This document shows positions 1-6,375 of a stretch of DNA of 9,376 nucleotides, piece by piece. Below the pieces are notes generated by a model that had not been told where the DNA came from, did no database searches, and saw nothing but the letters and a program-made list of their open reading frames with translations. This DNA comes from an uncultured Saprospiraceae bacterium (GTDB taxonomy: Bacteria > Bacteroidota > Bacteroidia > Chitinophagales > Saprospiraceae). The stretch spans positions 1 to 9,376 of the forward strand of contig CALMIT010000667.1 in assembly GCA_937864255.1 (NCBI GenBank), given 5' to 3'. The position numbers were made by a program, and so were the translations under genes. The first letter of the stretch is position 1; each line of letters opens with the position of its first letter.

Positions 1-8
1 TTATGGGA

Positions 9-47
9 AACCCTCCGCATCTTTTTGGTGCGGAGGGTTCTTTTTTT
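9..47 (+). terminator. Rho-independent terminator of an upstream + strand gene
   Basis: An 11-bp perfect stem (9-19 pairs with 29-39, core CCCTCCGCA/TGCGGAGGG) encloses a 9-nt loop and is followed by seven T at 41-47. The T run lies on the + strand side, so the hairpin mainly ends a gene located left of the window. Read on the - strand it has only a TTTCCC tail, so it would be a weak terminator for the converging ferritin gene, for which no other terminator is visible. Confidence 0.85.
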
Positions 48-51
48 GAAT

Positions 52-579
52 TTATGCGCCGGCTTCGGCGGCTTCTGCTTTTTTGGCGGCTACATTTATG
101 TCCTGTATTTCTTTATCTATGAAATAAAGGCTTTGCGGGCCGTCGCCGATGATTTTTATGCGGTCGAGAATGGTGCGCATCAGGGCTTCTTCTTCTTTTT
201 GCTCCGCCACATACCATTGCAAAAAATGAAGCGTGGTGTAGTCTTCTTCCTTATAAGCGAGATCAACTAATTTGTGAATAGAGTTGGTCACTTTTTGCTC
301 GTGGGTATATACCTCTTCAAACACTTTTTTTATAGAAACGAAATCGTGGGCGGGTTGCGGAATGGCCGGTGAAAGTGCGTGACCATCCACCTCGCTGATG
401 TAATCAAAAATTTTCAACATGTGCATTCTTTCTTCCTCCGACTGCCTGCGCATAAAATCTTTACTGCCCATCATTCCTGCTTTGTCGCACCAGGAAGCCA
501 TTGAAAGGTATAAAAATGAGGCGTATCCTTCCATGGCTATTTGTTCATTGAGCGCTTTTTCCATTTTTTTGGAAATCAT
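52..579 (-). CDS. ftnA: Bacterial non-haem ferritin (FtnA-type)
   Basis: This encodes a 175-residue iron-storage ferritin, a cytosolic protein expected to form a 24-subunit shell that oxidises Fe(II) and stores the ferric mineral. The ferroxidase residues fall at the same numbers as in E. coli FtnA: Glu17, Glu50, His53, Glu94 and Gln127. The third-site glutamates Glu49, Glu126, Glu129 and Glu130 and the conserved Tyr24 and Trp122 are also present. No haem-binding methionine typical of bacterioferritin is evident at the expected place. Length is normal for the family. The C-terminus ends in a short Ala/Glu/Lys-rich tail (about residues 164-175). The ATG at 579 gives the canonical N-terminus MISKKMEKALNEQI. 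The DUF58 gene lies upstream on the same strand, 96 bp away; a -7-like box in that gap suggests independent transcription. No Fur-like or other iron box was recognised. Confidence 0.96.
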   Translation of the reverse strand: MISKKMEKALNEQIAMEGYASFLYLSMASWCDKAGMMGSKDFMRRQSEEERMHMLKIFDYISEVDGHALSPAIPQPAHDFVSIKKVFEEVYTHEQKVTNSIHKLVDLAYKEEDYTTLHFLQWYVAEQKEEEALMRTILDRIKIIGDGPQSLYFIDKEIQDINVAAKKAEAAEAGA

Positions 580-617
580 GATTTATCAGGTTTTTTATTA
601 ATTGAAACAATTTTTCT

Positions 618-625
618 CAAAAGTA
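618..625 (-). promoter_or_regulatory. ftnA: Bacteroidota -7 box upstream of ferritin
   Basis: On the - strand this reads TACTTTTG, a perfect match to the Bacteroidota -7 consensus TAnnTTTG. It lies 38 nt before the ferritin ATG, leaving a short AT-rich leader. The nearest TTTG that could serve as -33 element (638-641) is only 12 bp upstream, closer than usual, so only the -7 part is well supported. Confidence 0.5.
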
Positions 626-675
626 AAAACAAGAAAACAAAGGCGGGGTTTAGAAATGCCTGAATTTTACAGGTT

Positions 676-1998
676 TTAAATCAACCCGCGCGCTTTTAAT
701 TCCAGATATTTATTAACGGCATTCAACGACAAATCTTCCGGGCGGGTCAGGATGGATTGTATGCCGTATTGCTGCAATTGTTGCACCATCTGTGATTTTT
801 CGGATACAAACTTTTGAGCCACCGTTTGGTGATAAATACCTTCCAGGCTGTGTACCTCGCCCGTAGCAAAATCTTTGATTTCCGTGTTTTCAAAAAAAAC
901 CGGGATCAGAAGATGAAACTTGTTAATCCTGCGCAGGATTGGCAGCACCCTTTCCAGTGCATACGTGCTTTCAAAATTGGTAAATAAAAAAATCAGGCTT
1001 CGATGCAGGATGAGCTTACGGCTGGCGTAGTACAACAACTCGTAGTTTGCTTCCAGCGGATGTTCTTTTTCTTTGTAAAGTGCGTTTAATATTTTGTTCA
1101 ACTGCCCACTTTTTCGGTCTGCTTTTATGACGGTGCCGATGATGTCGGAAAAACTCAGCAATCCCACGCGGTCATATTTTTGCAATGCAATATTGGAAAT
1201 GACCAGACTGGTGTTGATGGCGTAGTCCAGCAGGCTCATTCCGTTGAAAGGCATTTTCATGACCCGGCTTTTGTCTATTACGCAGTAAATTTGCTGAGAG
1301 CGCTCGTCTTCGTACTGATTCACCATCAATTCGTTTCTGCGTCCCGTTGCTTTCCAGTTTACGCTGCGGTAGTCGTCGCCCTGCACATAATTTTTGATTT
1401 GCTCAAACTCGTAACTGTGTCCGAGTCGCCTTATTTTTTTGATTCCTTCCTGCCGCGAAGTTTTGGAAAAAGCCTTTAATTCGAATTTTTTCATTTGAAT
1501 GATGGAAGGAAACACGCCGACATCGGCTCCGGCATTTATTTCAAATCGCCTTTGTACCAGGCTCCACGAAGTACTTGCGTAAATAATGATTTTGCCAAAA
1601 TTGTATTCGCCGCGCTCCACCGGAGTCAGTTCGTAGCTGAAAAGTTGTGTTTCTCCGGCGCGTATTTTCTTTTCAATTTCAAAATCTCTTTTTTGAAATT
1701 GTACCGGCAATTCGTCCACGATCGTCAGATTCAAATCCAGCGAAGAAAAATTTTTTAAAATGATTTGCACCTGATTAGGATCGCCGAGTGAAAGTAATTT
1801 GGGCAATTTTCGCTCTCCGGCAATTTTTGTTTTTTTTGAAAAAAGCAGGTAAGTATCAAAAAAGAACAAAGTCAGCGCTCCGGCCAAAACCAATTTTGCC
1901 AGCGGGAAAATCCAGCCGATAGGAAAACCGAGTACGAAAAGCCCGGTACATACGCCGAATAGTTGGAAAAAGCGCCGCGTCAGAAATAAGTCTTTCAT
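676..1998 (-). CDS. DUF58 domain-containing membrane protein
   Basis: This encodes a 440-residue DUF58 protein. Residues about 11-54 form two adjacent hydrophobic segments, so the N-terminus is membrane-anchored. A beta-rich region (about 75-160) follows, then the DUF58 signature at 193-224 (GHSYEFEQIKNYVQGDDYRS, then NWKATGRR). A von Willebrand A-like fold runs from about 236 to 420. DUF58 proteins are often encoded with MoxR-type AAA ATPases and other vWA proteins; none is present here and the exact role is unknown. The metal site is degenerate: the strand-1 motif is Asp242-Lys-Ser244-Arg-Val246, not DxSxS, and the later segment LFTNFES lacks the usual Asp. The ORF is open to 2334, but the extra 112 residues overlap the start of the divergent DUF4271 gene and look non-native, so the ATG at 1998, just before the membrane segments, is preferred. 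Confidence 0.88.
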   Translation of the reverse strand: MKDLFLTRRFFQLFGVCTGLFVLGFPIGWIFPLAKLVLAGALTLFFFDTYLLFSKKTKIAGERKLPKLLSLGDPNQVQIILKNFSSLDLNLTIVDELPVQFQKRDFEIEKKIRAGETQLFSYELTPVERGEYNFGKIIIYASTSWSLVQRRFEINAGADVGVFPSIIQMKKFELKAFSKTSRQEGIKKIRRLGHSYEFEQIKNYVQGDDYRSVNWKATGRRNELMVNQYEDERSQQIYCVIDKSRVMKMPFNGMSLLDYAINTSLVISNIALQKYDRVGLLSFSDIIGTVIKADRKSGQLNKILNALYKEKEHPLEANYELLYYASRKLILHRSLIFLFTNFESTYALERVLPILRRINKFHLLIPVFFENTEIKDFATGEVHSLEGIYHQTVAQKFVSEKSQMVQQLQQYGIQSILTRPEDLSLNAVNKYLELKARGLI

Positions 1999-2029
1999 AC
2001 GAGAGGTGAATACTGCCAATGAATCAGGC

Positions 2030-2043
2030 AAGTTTACAAACTT
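2030..2043. promoter_or_regulatory. Short inverted repeat between divergent genes
   Basis: AAGTTT-AC-AAACTT, 6-bp arms with a 2-bp spacer, lies in the 119-bp divergent region between the DUF58 and DUF4271 starts, 31 nt upstream of the DUF58 ATG. Its size and symmetry would suit a small dimeric regulator. A repeat this short in AT-rich DNA can easily be chance, and no perfect - strand TAnnTTTG box for DUF58 was found nearby. Confidence 0.15.
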
Positions 2044-2105
2044 TTTTATTTGGTTCGTGGGTATAAAATTCAATTTATCCTTTAAAAACTTGAAAAAGGA
2101 ACTGC

Positions 2106-2113
2106 TACCTTTG
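2106..2113 (+). promoter_or_regulatory. Bacteroidota -7 box abutting the DUF4271 start
   Basis: The sequence TACCTTTG is a perfect TAnnTTTG match followed by CGGC and then the ATG at 2118. Only 4 nt separate box and start codon, so transcription would begin at or very near the ATG, giving a leaderless message. A TTG 13 bp upstream (2090-2092) could be the -33 element but the spacing is short. The same TACCTTTGCG string precedes guaB. Confidence 0.6.
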
Positions 2114-2117
2114 CGGC

Positions 2118-3044
2118 ATGTCAGAAAAATTGAAGCGCCCGGTTTTTTGGTTTTTTTTCGGATGGATTTTTTTTCCGGTCTTGCTAAACGGACAACAAAA
2201 CCCGTTTGAGCTTTCGCCGCGCCTGAAAGTATCAAAAGATACGGCGGCAGAAAAAAATGCTGCGACGGGAAATCCTTTTGACATCCGGGAAGACATACCG
2301 CTCGAAAAACCCGAACCTGCGCCCATAGCGCCACAAATACAGCAGCGTCCCTCTGGCGTTCAGCCGCTGTCAGAAACGCACCCCGACAGCGCTTTCCTAT
2401 TTGGCGTAATACTGACTATGCTGATTTTGTTGACCTTATTGGTCACACTTTTGCGGCCCGTTATCGGTAAGGTTTACAAGGCTTTTATCAATGACAATCT
2501 GCTTAATCAGCTTCACCGCGAGCAAGGTGCGGTGGTGCTTATTCCTTACCGTTTGCTGTATTTTATGTTTTTATTCAATGCAGGCGTGTTTTTATACCTG
2601 ATTTTGAAATATTTAAAAGTAGAGCTATTTGAAAGTTATTGGTGGATGTTGCTTGCCTGCATGGCCATAGTTAGTGGAATATTCATCTTGAAGCACTTTG
2701 CTATTGCATTTTTGGGGTGGGTTTTTCCGATAGAAAAAGAAATGCGGGTGTATAGTTTTACTATTGTGGTTTTTAATATTATGACGGGCATTCTTTTGGT
2801 GCCTTTTAATATTGCCATTAGTTACGGTTCGGCAGAGATCATAAATGGCGCTGTATATGGTGCTGTCGGCTTGTTACTGGTGATTTATTTATTCAGATCT
2901 CTGCGCGCCCTGTTTGTTGGCGGCAGGTTTATAGCAGTTCATAAATTTCACTTTTTGTTGTATCTTTGCGCCGTCGAAGTTGCTCCTGTTTTAGTACTCA
3001 TAAAGTTGATTTCACTTAATTCAGGATTTCAATTACCTAACTAA
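2118..3044 (+). CDS. DUF4271 domain-containing integral membrane protein
   Basis: This encodes 308 residues of unknown function, of a family largely confined to Bacteroidota. An N-terminal hydrophobic stretch (about 9-23) resembles a signal peptide or anchor. A Pro-rich, polar linker (about 26-90) follows, carrying two NPF motifs (NPFEL at 28-32, NPFDI at 52-56). Six or seven membrane segments then run from about residue 92 to 297. The C-terminal FHFLLYLCAVEVAPVLVLIK stretch (277-296) is the part I recognise as DUF4271. The ATG at 2118 lies 4 nt after a perfect -7 box, supporting this start. It is followed after 14 bp by hemD, and the pairing of DUF4271 with hemD is familiar from other Bacteroidota genomes. 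A link to haem synthesis is an inference from neighbourhood only. Confidence 0.88.
   Translation: MSEKLKRPVFWFFFGWIFFPVLLNGQQNPFELSPRLKVSKDTAAEKNAATGNPFDIREDIPLEKPEPAPIAPQIQQRPSGVQPLSETHPDSAFLFGVILTMLILLTLLVTLLRPVIGKVYKAFINDNLLNQLHREQGAVVLIPYRLLYFMFLFNAGVFLYLILKYLKVELFESYWWMLLACMAIVSGIFILKHFAIAFLGWVFPIEKEMRVYSFTIVVFNIMTGILLVPFNIAISYGSAEIINGAVYGAVGLLLVIYLFRSLRALFVGGRFIAVHKFHFLLYLCAVEVAPVLVLIKLISLNSGFQLPN
2961..2968 (+). promoter_or_regulatory. hemD: Possible internal promoter for hemD inside the DUF4271 gene
   Basis: TATCTTTG, followed by CGCC, is a perfect TAnnTTTG box with the same TTTGCG extension seen before DUF4271 and guaB. It is formed by the Tyr282-Leu283-Cys284 codons of DUF4271 and lies 90 nt before the hemD ATG. 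No well-placed -33 TTG was seen. It could be an internal promoter giving hemD its own transcript, or a coincidence of codon usage. Confidence 0.35.
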
Positions 3045-3058
3045 ATTGACATTTGAGA

Positions 3059-3841
3059 ATGGCATCAAACGGTAAAGCGAACGGAGAAGCCATAAAACCG
3101 GTGAGAACTATCTTAGTCTCCCAACCCAAACCTGAGCGCTCTCCCTACTACGAATTGGAGAAAAAATACGGAATTACGATTGATTGGCGACCATTTATTC
3201 ATGTGGAAGGTGTTAGTACGAAAGAATTCAGAAGACAACGCACCCGTCCGGACGAATTCACTGCTATCATTTTTACGAGTAAAAATGCAGTAGATCATTT
3301 TTTTCGCTTATGCGAAGAAATGCGGGTTAAAATGTCAGAAGATACCAAGTATTTCTGCATTTCCGAAGCTATAGCCAATTATCTGCAAAAGTTCATTGTT
3401 TATCGCAAGCGCAAAGTTTTTCCAGGCAAAAAAACCATTGAAGATTTGCGCCCATATATGATGAAACACAGAGAAAATGAGCGTTTTCTGCTTCCCTGTT
3501 CGAATTTAGGCGCCAAAGAAGTTTCAACTTTTTTGAATGATAATAAATTCAACTGGCAGGAAGCGCTGATGTATCAGACAGTAAGCAGCGATTTGTCAGA
3601 TTTGAAAGATATTACTTACGATGTATTGGTGTTTTTTAGTCCGTTGGGCATCAAATCTTTGTACGACAATTTCCCGGATTTTAAGCAAAACGATACGCGT
3701 ATTGCAGTTTTTGGCAACAGCACGGGCAAAGCAGTGGAAGATTATGGTTTGACTATCAATATCATGGCTCCCGTTCCCGATGCTCCTTCCATGACAATGG
3801 CGCTGGAAAAGTACCTCGCCGTTTCTAATCCCGGAAGCTGA
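3059..3841 (+). CDS. hemD: Uroporphyrinogen-III synthase
   Basis: This encodes 260 residues of a HemD-family enzyme, which cyclises hydroxymethylbilane to uroporphyrinogen III, the branch-point precursor of haem, sirohaem and cobalamin, in the cytosol. Recognisable parts include TILVSQPKPERSPYYELEKK (17-36), RPFIHVEGVS (44-53), IFTSKNAVDHFF (71-82), FFSPLGIKSLY (192-202) and AVFGNSTGKAVEDYGL (216-231). These fit the two-lobed alpha/beta fold joined by a hinge, in the form usual for Bacteroidota. The ATG at 3059 is chosen over an in-frame TTG at 3053. No Shine-Dalgarno sequence precedes it. It lies 14 bp after DUF4271 and is followed by a strong terminator, so it is the last gene of a two-gene unit. 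No other hem gene lies in the window. The family diverges fast, so the call rests on these motifs. Confidence 0.9.
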   Translation: MASNGKANGEAIKPVRTILVSQPKPERSPYYELEKKYGITIDWRPFIHVEGVSTKEFRRQRTRPDEFTAIIFTSKNAVDHFFRLCEEMRVKMSEDTKYFCISEAIANYLQKFIVYRKRKVFPGKKTIEDLRPYMMKHRENERFLLPCSNLGAKEVSTFLNDNKFNWQEALMYQTVSSDLSDLKDITYDVLVFFSPLGIKSLYDNFPDFKQNDTRIAVFGNSTGKAVEDYGLTINIMAPVPDAPSMTMALEKYLAVSNPGS

Positions 3842-3879
3842 CAATTTCAAGGTTATTTTTTTGTTTTCTCATAGTGCAT

Positions 3880-3915
3880 TAGAGGCTGTCTCATAGAGAT
3901 AGCCTCTATTTTTTT
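3880..3915 (+). terminator. Rho-independent terminator after hemD
   Basis: A 12-bp stem (3880-3891 with 3897-3908, core TAGAGGCT/AGCCTCTA) has a 5-nt loop and is followed by seven T at 3909-3915. One pair is G-U in the + strand RNA but would be an A-C mismatch in the - strand RNA, so the + direction (hemD) is favoured. The T run includes the complement of the hutH stop codon (3914-3916). The converging hutH gene has no T-rich tail of its own here. Confidence 0.9.
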
Positions 3916-5410
3916 ACTCGGGTGGGGTAAGTGTTTGCAGAAAATTTACCGTTTTTTCAATGTCGGTACTTATCACCCGGTCGCTTTCCAGGGCAGGTAC
4001 GATTTTGCGATAAGCGCTCAAAATACTTTCCAGTTTTGGAGAAGATAATTCCGGCCGTCTGAATTCCAGCGCTTGGGCGGCTGTCATCCATTCTATAGCC
4101 AACACTTGTTTCAGGTTTTGTACGATTCTGTAAGATTTTGTGGCAGCGTTGGCAGCCATGCTCACGTGATCTTCCTGGCCATTGCTGGATACGATAGAAT
4201 CTACCGAGGCAGGAGTACACAGTTGTTTGTTTTGACTCACAACAGACGCCGCGGTGTATTGCGCGATCATCAATCCAGAATGCAAACCGGGCTGACGAAT
4301 CAGGAATGCCGGCAAACCACGCAAGCCTGATATTAATTGAAAAGTTCGCCTTTCGGAAATATTGCCCAATTCGGAAACTCCGATACCAAAATAATCAAGC
4401 GCAAGGGCTAAAGGCTGAGCGTGAAAATTTCCGCCGGACAGAATGGCGTCAGTTTCGTGAAAAATTACAGGATTGTCGGTAGCCGAATTTATTTCAGTAA
4501 GAAATACTTGCTCTACATGCGATAAAACGCCCCACGTGGCGCCATGTACTTGCGGCACACAGCGAAACGCGTAAGGATCCTGCACGTGTATTTTTTCTTT
4601 TTCAGCAATCGGGCTATTTGCGCGCAAGTCTCGAATTCTTTCGGCAACTTTCAATTGTCCTTCATGTGGCCGGATTTTTTGCAATCGCTCATCAAACGGC
4701 GAGGTGTGACAATTAAAAGCTTCCATAGATAGAGCAGCGCAGAGATTGGCTATTTCAAACCAGCGCTTCATTTCAGACAGGCACCATACGCCGTAAGCCG
4801 CCGAAAACTGAGTACCGTTCAACAAAGCGAGTCCCTCTTTTGCCTGTAATTTGATCGGTTGCAAAGACGCTGCTTTCAGCGCATTCGGCGCAGCCATGCG
4901 TTCGCCTTTAAAATAAACTTCCCCCAAACCAATCAGGGGAAGGCTCAAATGAGCCAGCGGCGCCAAATCACCCGATGCGCCTAGTGAGCCTAATTGATAG
5001 ACAACAGGTATAATGTCAAGATTGAAAAAATCCGCGAGCATTTTTATCGTCACCATTCTAATACCCGAATGACCAAGGGCAAGGCTCTGGATTTTAAGCA
5101 GGAGCATGATTTTTATTATTTCCTGCGGCACTTCTTCACCTACGCCGGCGGCGTGCGATTTGACAAGATTTTCCTGGAGTTGTTCCAGTTCATCATTCGA
5201 AATCCGAATATCACACAAAGAGCCGAAGCCGGTATTTATCCCGTAAAAATTTTGATTTGAATTTTTCAGTTTGTTTTCCAAAAACCGGCGATTGGCTTCA
5301 ATTAAGTATTCACTTTCTTTTGAAAAATCAAGAGAAAGTCCGCTGGTGATTACTTCTGTCACGCGTTCAATGCTCAGGTGTTCCGGAGAGATAGAATGGT
5401 AGGATTGCAT
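3914..5410 (-). CDS. hutH: Histidine ammonia-lyase (histidase)
   Basis: This encodes 498 residues, the normal length for HutH, which deaminates L-histidine to trans-urocanate and ammonia as the first step of histidine breakdown in the cytosol. The Ala145-Ser146-Gly147 triad, in GSLGASGDLAPLAHL (141-155), would cyclise to the MIO prosthetic group. Residues matching the active site of characterised bacterial histidases are visible: Tyr56 in YGINTGFG, His85 in SHAAGVG, Asn198 in LNGT, Tyr280 and Arg283 in QDPYAFRC, Phe329 in GNFHAQP, and Glu413 in NGQEDHVSM. His85 and Glu413 favour histidine over tyrosine or phenylalanine. The ATG at 5410 is preferred over the in-frame TTG at 5413. No hutU, hutI or hutG is adjacent, so the gene stands apart from a hut operon here. 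A related aromatic amino acid lyase role is possible but less likely. Confidence 0.94.
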   Translation of the reverse strand: MQSYHSISPEHLSIERVTEVITSGLSLDFSKESEYLIEANRRFLENKLKNSNQNFYGINTGFGSLCDIRISNDELEQLQENLVKSHAAGVGEEVPQEIIKIMLLLKIQSLALGHSGIRMVTIKMLADFFNLDIIPVVYQLGSLGASGDLAPLAHLSLPLIGLGEVYFKGERMAAPNALKAASLQPIKLQAKEGLALLNGTQFSAAYGVWCLSEMKRWFEIANLCAALSMEAFNCHTSPFDERLQKIRPHEGQLKVAERIRDLRANSPIAEKEKIHVQDPYAFRCVPQVHGATWGVLSHVEQVFLTEINSATDNPVIFHETDAILSGGNFHAQPLALALDYFGIGVSELGNISERRTFQLISGLRGLPAFLIRQPGLHSGLMIAQYTAASVVSQNKQLCTPASVDSIVSSNGQEDHVSMAANAATKSYRIVQNLKQVLAIEWMTAAQALEFRRPELSSPKLESILSAYRKIVPALESDRVISTDIEKTVNFLQTLTPPE

Positions 5411-5439
5411 CAAAAATGTATCTGGTTTATTTTTTGAGG

Positions 5440-5447
5440 TAAAGATA
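5440..5447 (-). promoter_or_regulatory. hutH: Imperfect -7-like box upstream of hutH
   Basis: On the - strand this reads TATCTTTA, one mismatch (last base) from TAnnTTTG, 29 nt before the hutH ATG. A second AT-rich stretch, TACATTTTTG, directly abuts the ATG but has the wrong internal spacing. Either could be the promoter; support is weak. Confidence 0.2.
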
Positions 5448-5686
5448 AAATTTCGGGCTAAGGATTTTCTTTTGCGCGGTTCTTAGTACTCGTCCGATAT
5501 TTTTCAAAACAGGTAAATGGCCGTTAAACGTAAGTTAAAAGAAAGATTGGGTTAAAGCTTTTAAAACCAATTAAGTTATTCTGAATGAAGCATTTAGCGC
5601 TGTTTGTATAAAAAAGAAAATAAATAGACGGCGTGACGAAAAAAATGCTTCGAAGGTCTAAACGGCTGTTGCATTTAATAAAAATG

Positions 5687-5694
5687 TATTTTTG
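5687..5694 (+). promoter_or_regulatory. Bacteroidota -7 box upstream of the first OmpH gene
   Basis: TATTTTTG is a perfect TAnnTTTG match, 75 nt before the ATG at 5770. A TTG at 5669-5671, 15 bp upstream, is a possible -33 element. The second OmpH gene has an identical TATTTTTG box at almost the same distance from its start (71 nt). Confidence 0.5.
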
Positions 5695-5769
5695 GCTGGC
5701 TGTTCGTTTTGACGCTAAATTTTCAAATACGGAAATAATTTTTCTCAACCGGAAAAACACAATCAAATT

Positions 5770-6288
5770 ATGATGAAGAAACTTGCAAGTACACTTGGAC
5801 TTCTACTCTTTTTGGCGACTCTATCTTTTTCACAAAAAATCGCCTATGTGGACGTTTCAAAAATTTTAGAAAATCTGGGCGAGTACAATAAAGCACAAGA
5901 AGACCTTGAAAAAATTGCCGCTCAATGGCGCCAGGAAATCGCTCAGGATTATGACGTAATCAAAGGTTTGTACAACCGCTACCAGGCTGAGCAGGTACTT
6001 TTGAGTGATGAGCAACGTAAACAACGCGAAGATGAAATCATGGAAAAAGAAAAAGATGTTCGCGAAAAACAAAAAGTAAAATTTGGACCTGACGGCGATC
6101 TTTTCAAAAAACGCCAGGAACTGGTTCAACCCATACAGGATAAAGTGTACGGAGCCATCGAATCTTACGCCAATGAAAATGCATTTGATTTTATTTTTGA
6201 CAAAGGAAGTAGCGCCGGTATTATTTTTTCCAATCCGCGTTACGACAAGACGGACGATATTTTAAAACAATTGGGAGCGAAAAAGTAA
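5770..6288 (+). CDS. OmpH/Skp-family periplasmic chaperone (first of a tandem pair)
   Basis: This encodes 172 residues. A signal peptide (about 1-22: two Lys, a Leu-rich core, then SFSQ) precedes KIAYVDVSKIL, the conserved first strand of Skp/OmpH proteins. A long charged helical hairpin (about 40-130, rich in Glu, Lys, Gln and Arg) follows, and the C-terminal strand is FDFIFDKGSSAGIIF (149-163). Skp proteins are trimeric 'jellyfish' chaperones that hold unfolded outer-membrane proteins in the periplasm for the BAM machinery. Length and layout fit the family. Two adjacent ATG codons (5770 and 5773) are possible starts and give nearly the same signal peptide. The next gene, 87 bp downstream, is a divergent paralogue. 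In many Bacteroidota such pairs follow bamA, which is absent from this window. Confidence 0.9.
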   Translation: MMKKLASTLGLLLFLATLSFSQKIAYVDVSKILENLGEYNKAQEDLEKIAAQWRQEIAQDYDVIKGLYNRYQAEQVLLSDEQRKQREDEIMEKEKDVREKQKVKFGPDGDLFKKRQELVQPIQDKVYGAIESYANENAFDFIFDKGSSAGIIFSNPRYDKTDDILKQLGAKK

Positions 6289-6296
6289 TAAAAATC

Positions 6297-6304
6297 TATT
6301 TTTG
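6297..6304 (+). promoter_or_regulatory. Bacteroidota -7 box between the two OmpH genes
   Basis: TATTTTTG, followed by CGGAC, is a perfect TAnnTTTG box with the TTTGCG extension, 8 nt after the first OmpH stop codon and 71 nt before the second OmpH ATG. It suggests the second gene has its own promoter as well as read-through from the first. No well-spaced -33 TTG is evident; the nearest (6271-6273) is 23 bp upstream. Confidence 0.45.
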
Positions 6305-6375
6305 CGGACATTTTCGGCTGGGACACAAACCGGCTCATGATTTTTATTCATCATTCTAAAATCAGTAATATAACC

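Larger units (their letters stand above)
5411..5769. other. Divergent intergenic region between hutH and the first OmpH gene
   Basis: This 359-bp AT-rich stretch holds no convincing gene. An 80-codon - strand ORF within it (5524-5766) has low-complexity hydrophobic and basic content and no family resemblance, so I treat it as non-coding. The region must contain the promoters for hutH and for the OmpH pair; candidate boxes are listed separately. A 9-bp inverted repeat (5587-5595 GAAGCATTT and 5643-5651 AAATGCTTC) has a 47-nt gap and is within chance expectation. No riboswitch or tRNA-like fold was recognised. Confidence 0.6.

Noticed and set aside
25..270. + strand ORF opposite the ferritin gene.
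   Set aside because: It starts inside the terminator hairpin and is the antisense shadow of a well-supported ferritin gene.
659..673. Small hairpin CCTG-n7-CAGG near the DUF58 stop as a terminator.
   Set aside because: Only a 4-bp stem, and its T-rich tail is on the wrong strand for DUF58.
1999..2334. N-terminal extension of the DUF58 reading frame to 2334.
   Set aside because: It overlaps the first 217 bp of the divergent DUF4271 gene, lacks the character of a DUF58 N-terminus, and an ATG at 1998 sits directly before the membrane segments.
5587..5651. 9-bp inverted repeat GAAGCATTT/AAATGCTTC in the same intergenic region.
   Set aside because: The 47-nt gap and 9-bp arms are close to chance expectation for a region of this size; no supporting T run.
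5524..5766. 80-codon - strand ORF in the hutH-OmpH intergenic region.
   Set aside because: Low-complexity hydrophobic and basic content, no homology recognised, and it covers the OmpH promoter region.
6337..6375. Upstream ATG extending the second OmpH protein by 13 residues.
   Set aside because: The extension would precede a canonical signal peptide that starts cleanly at 6376.
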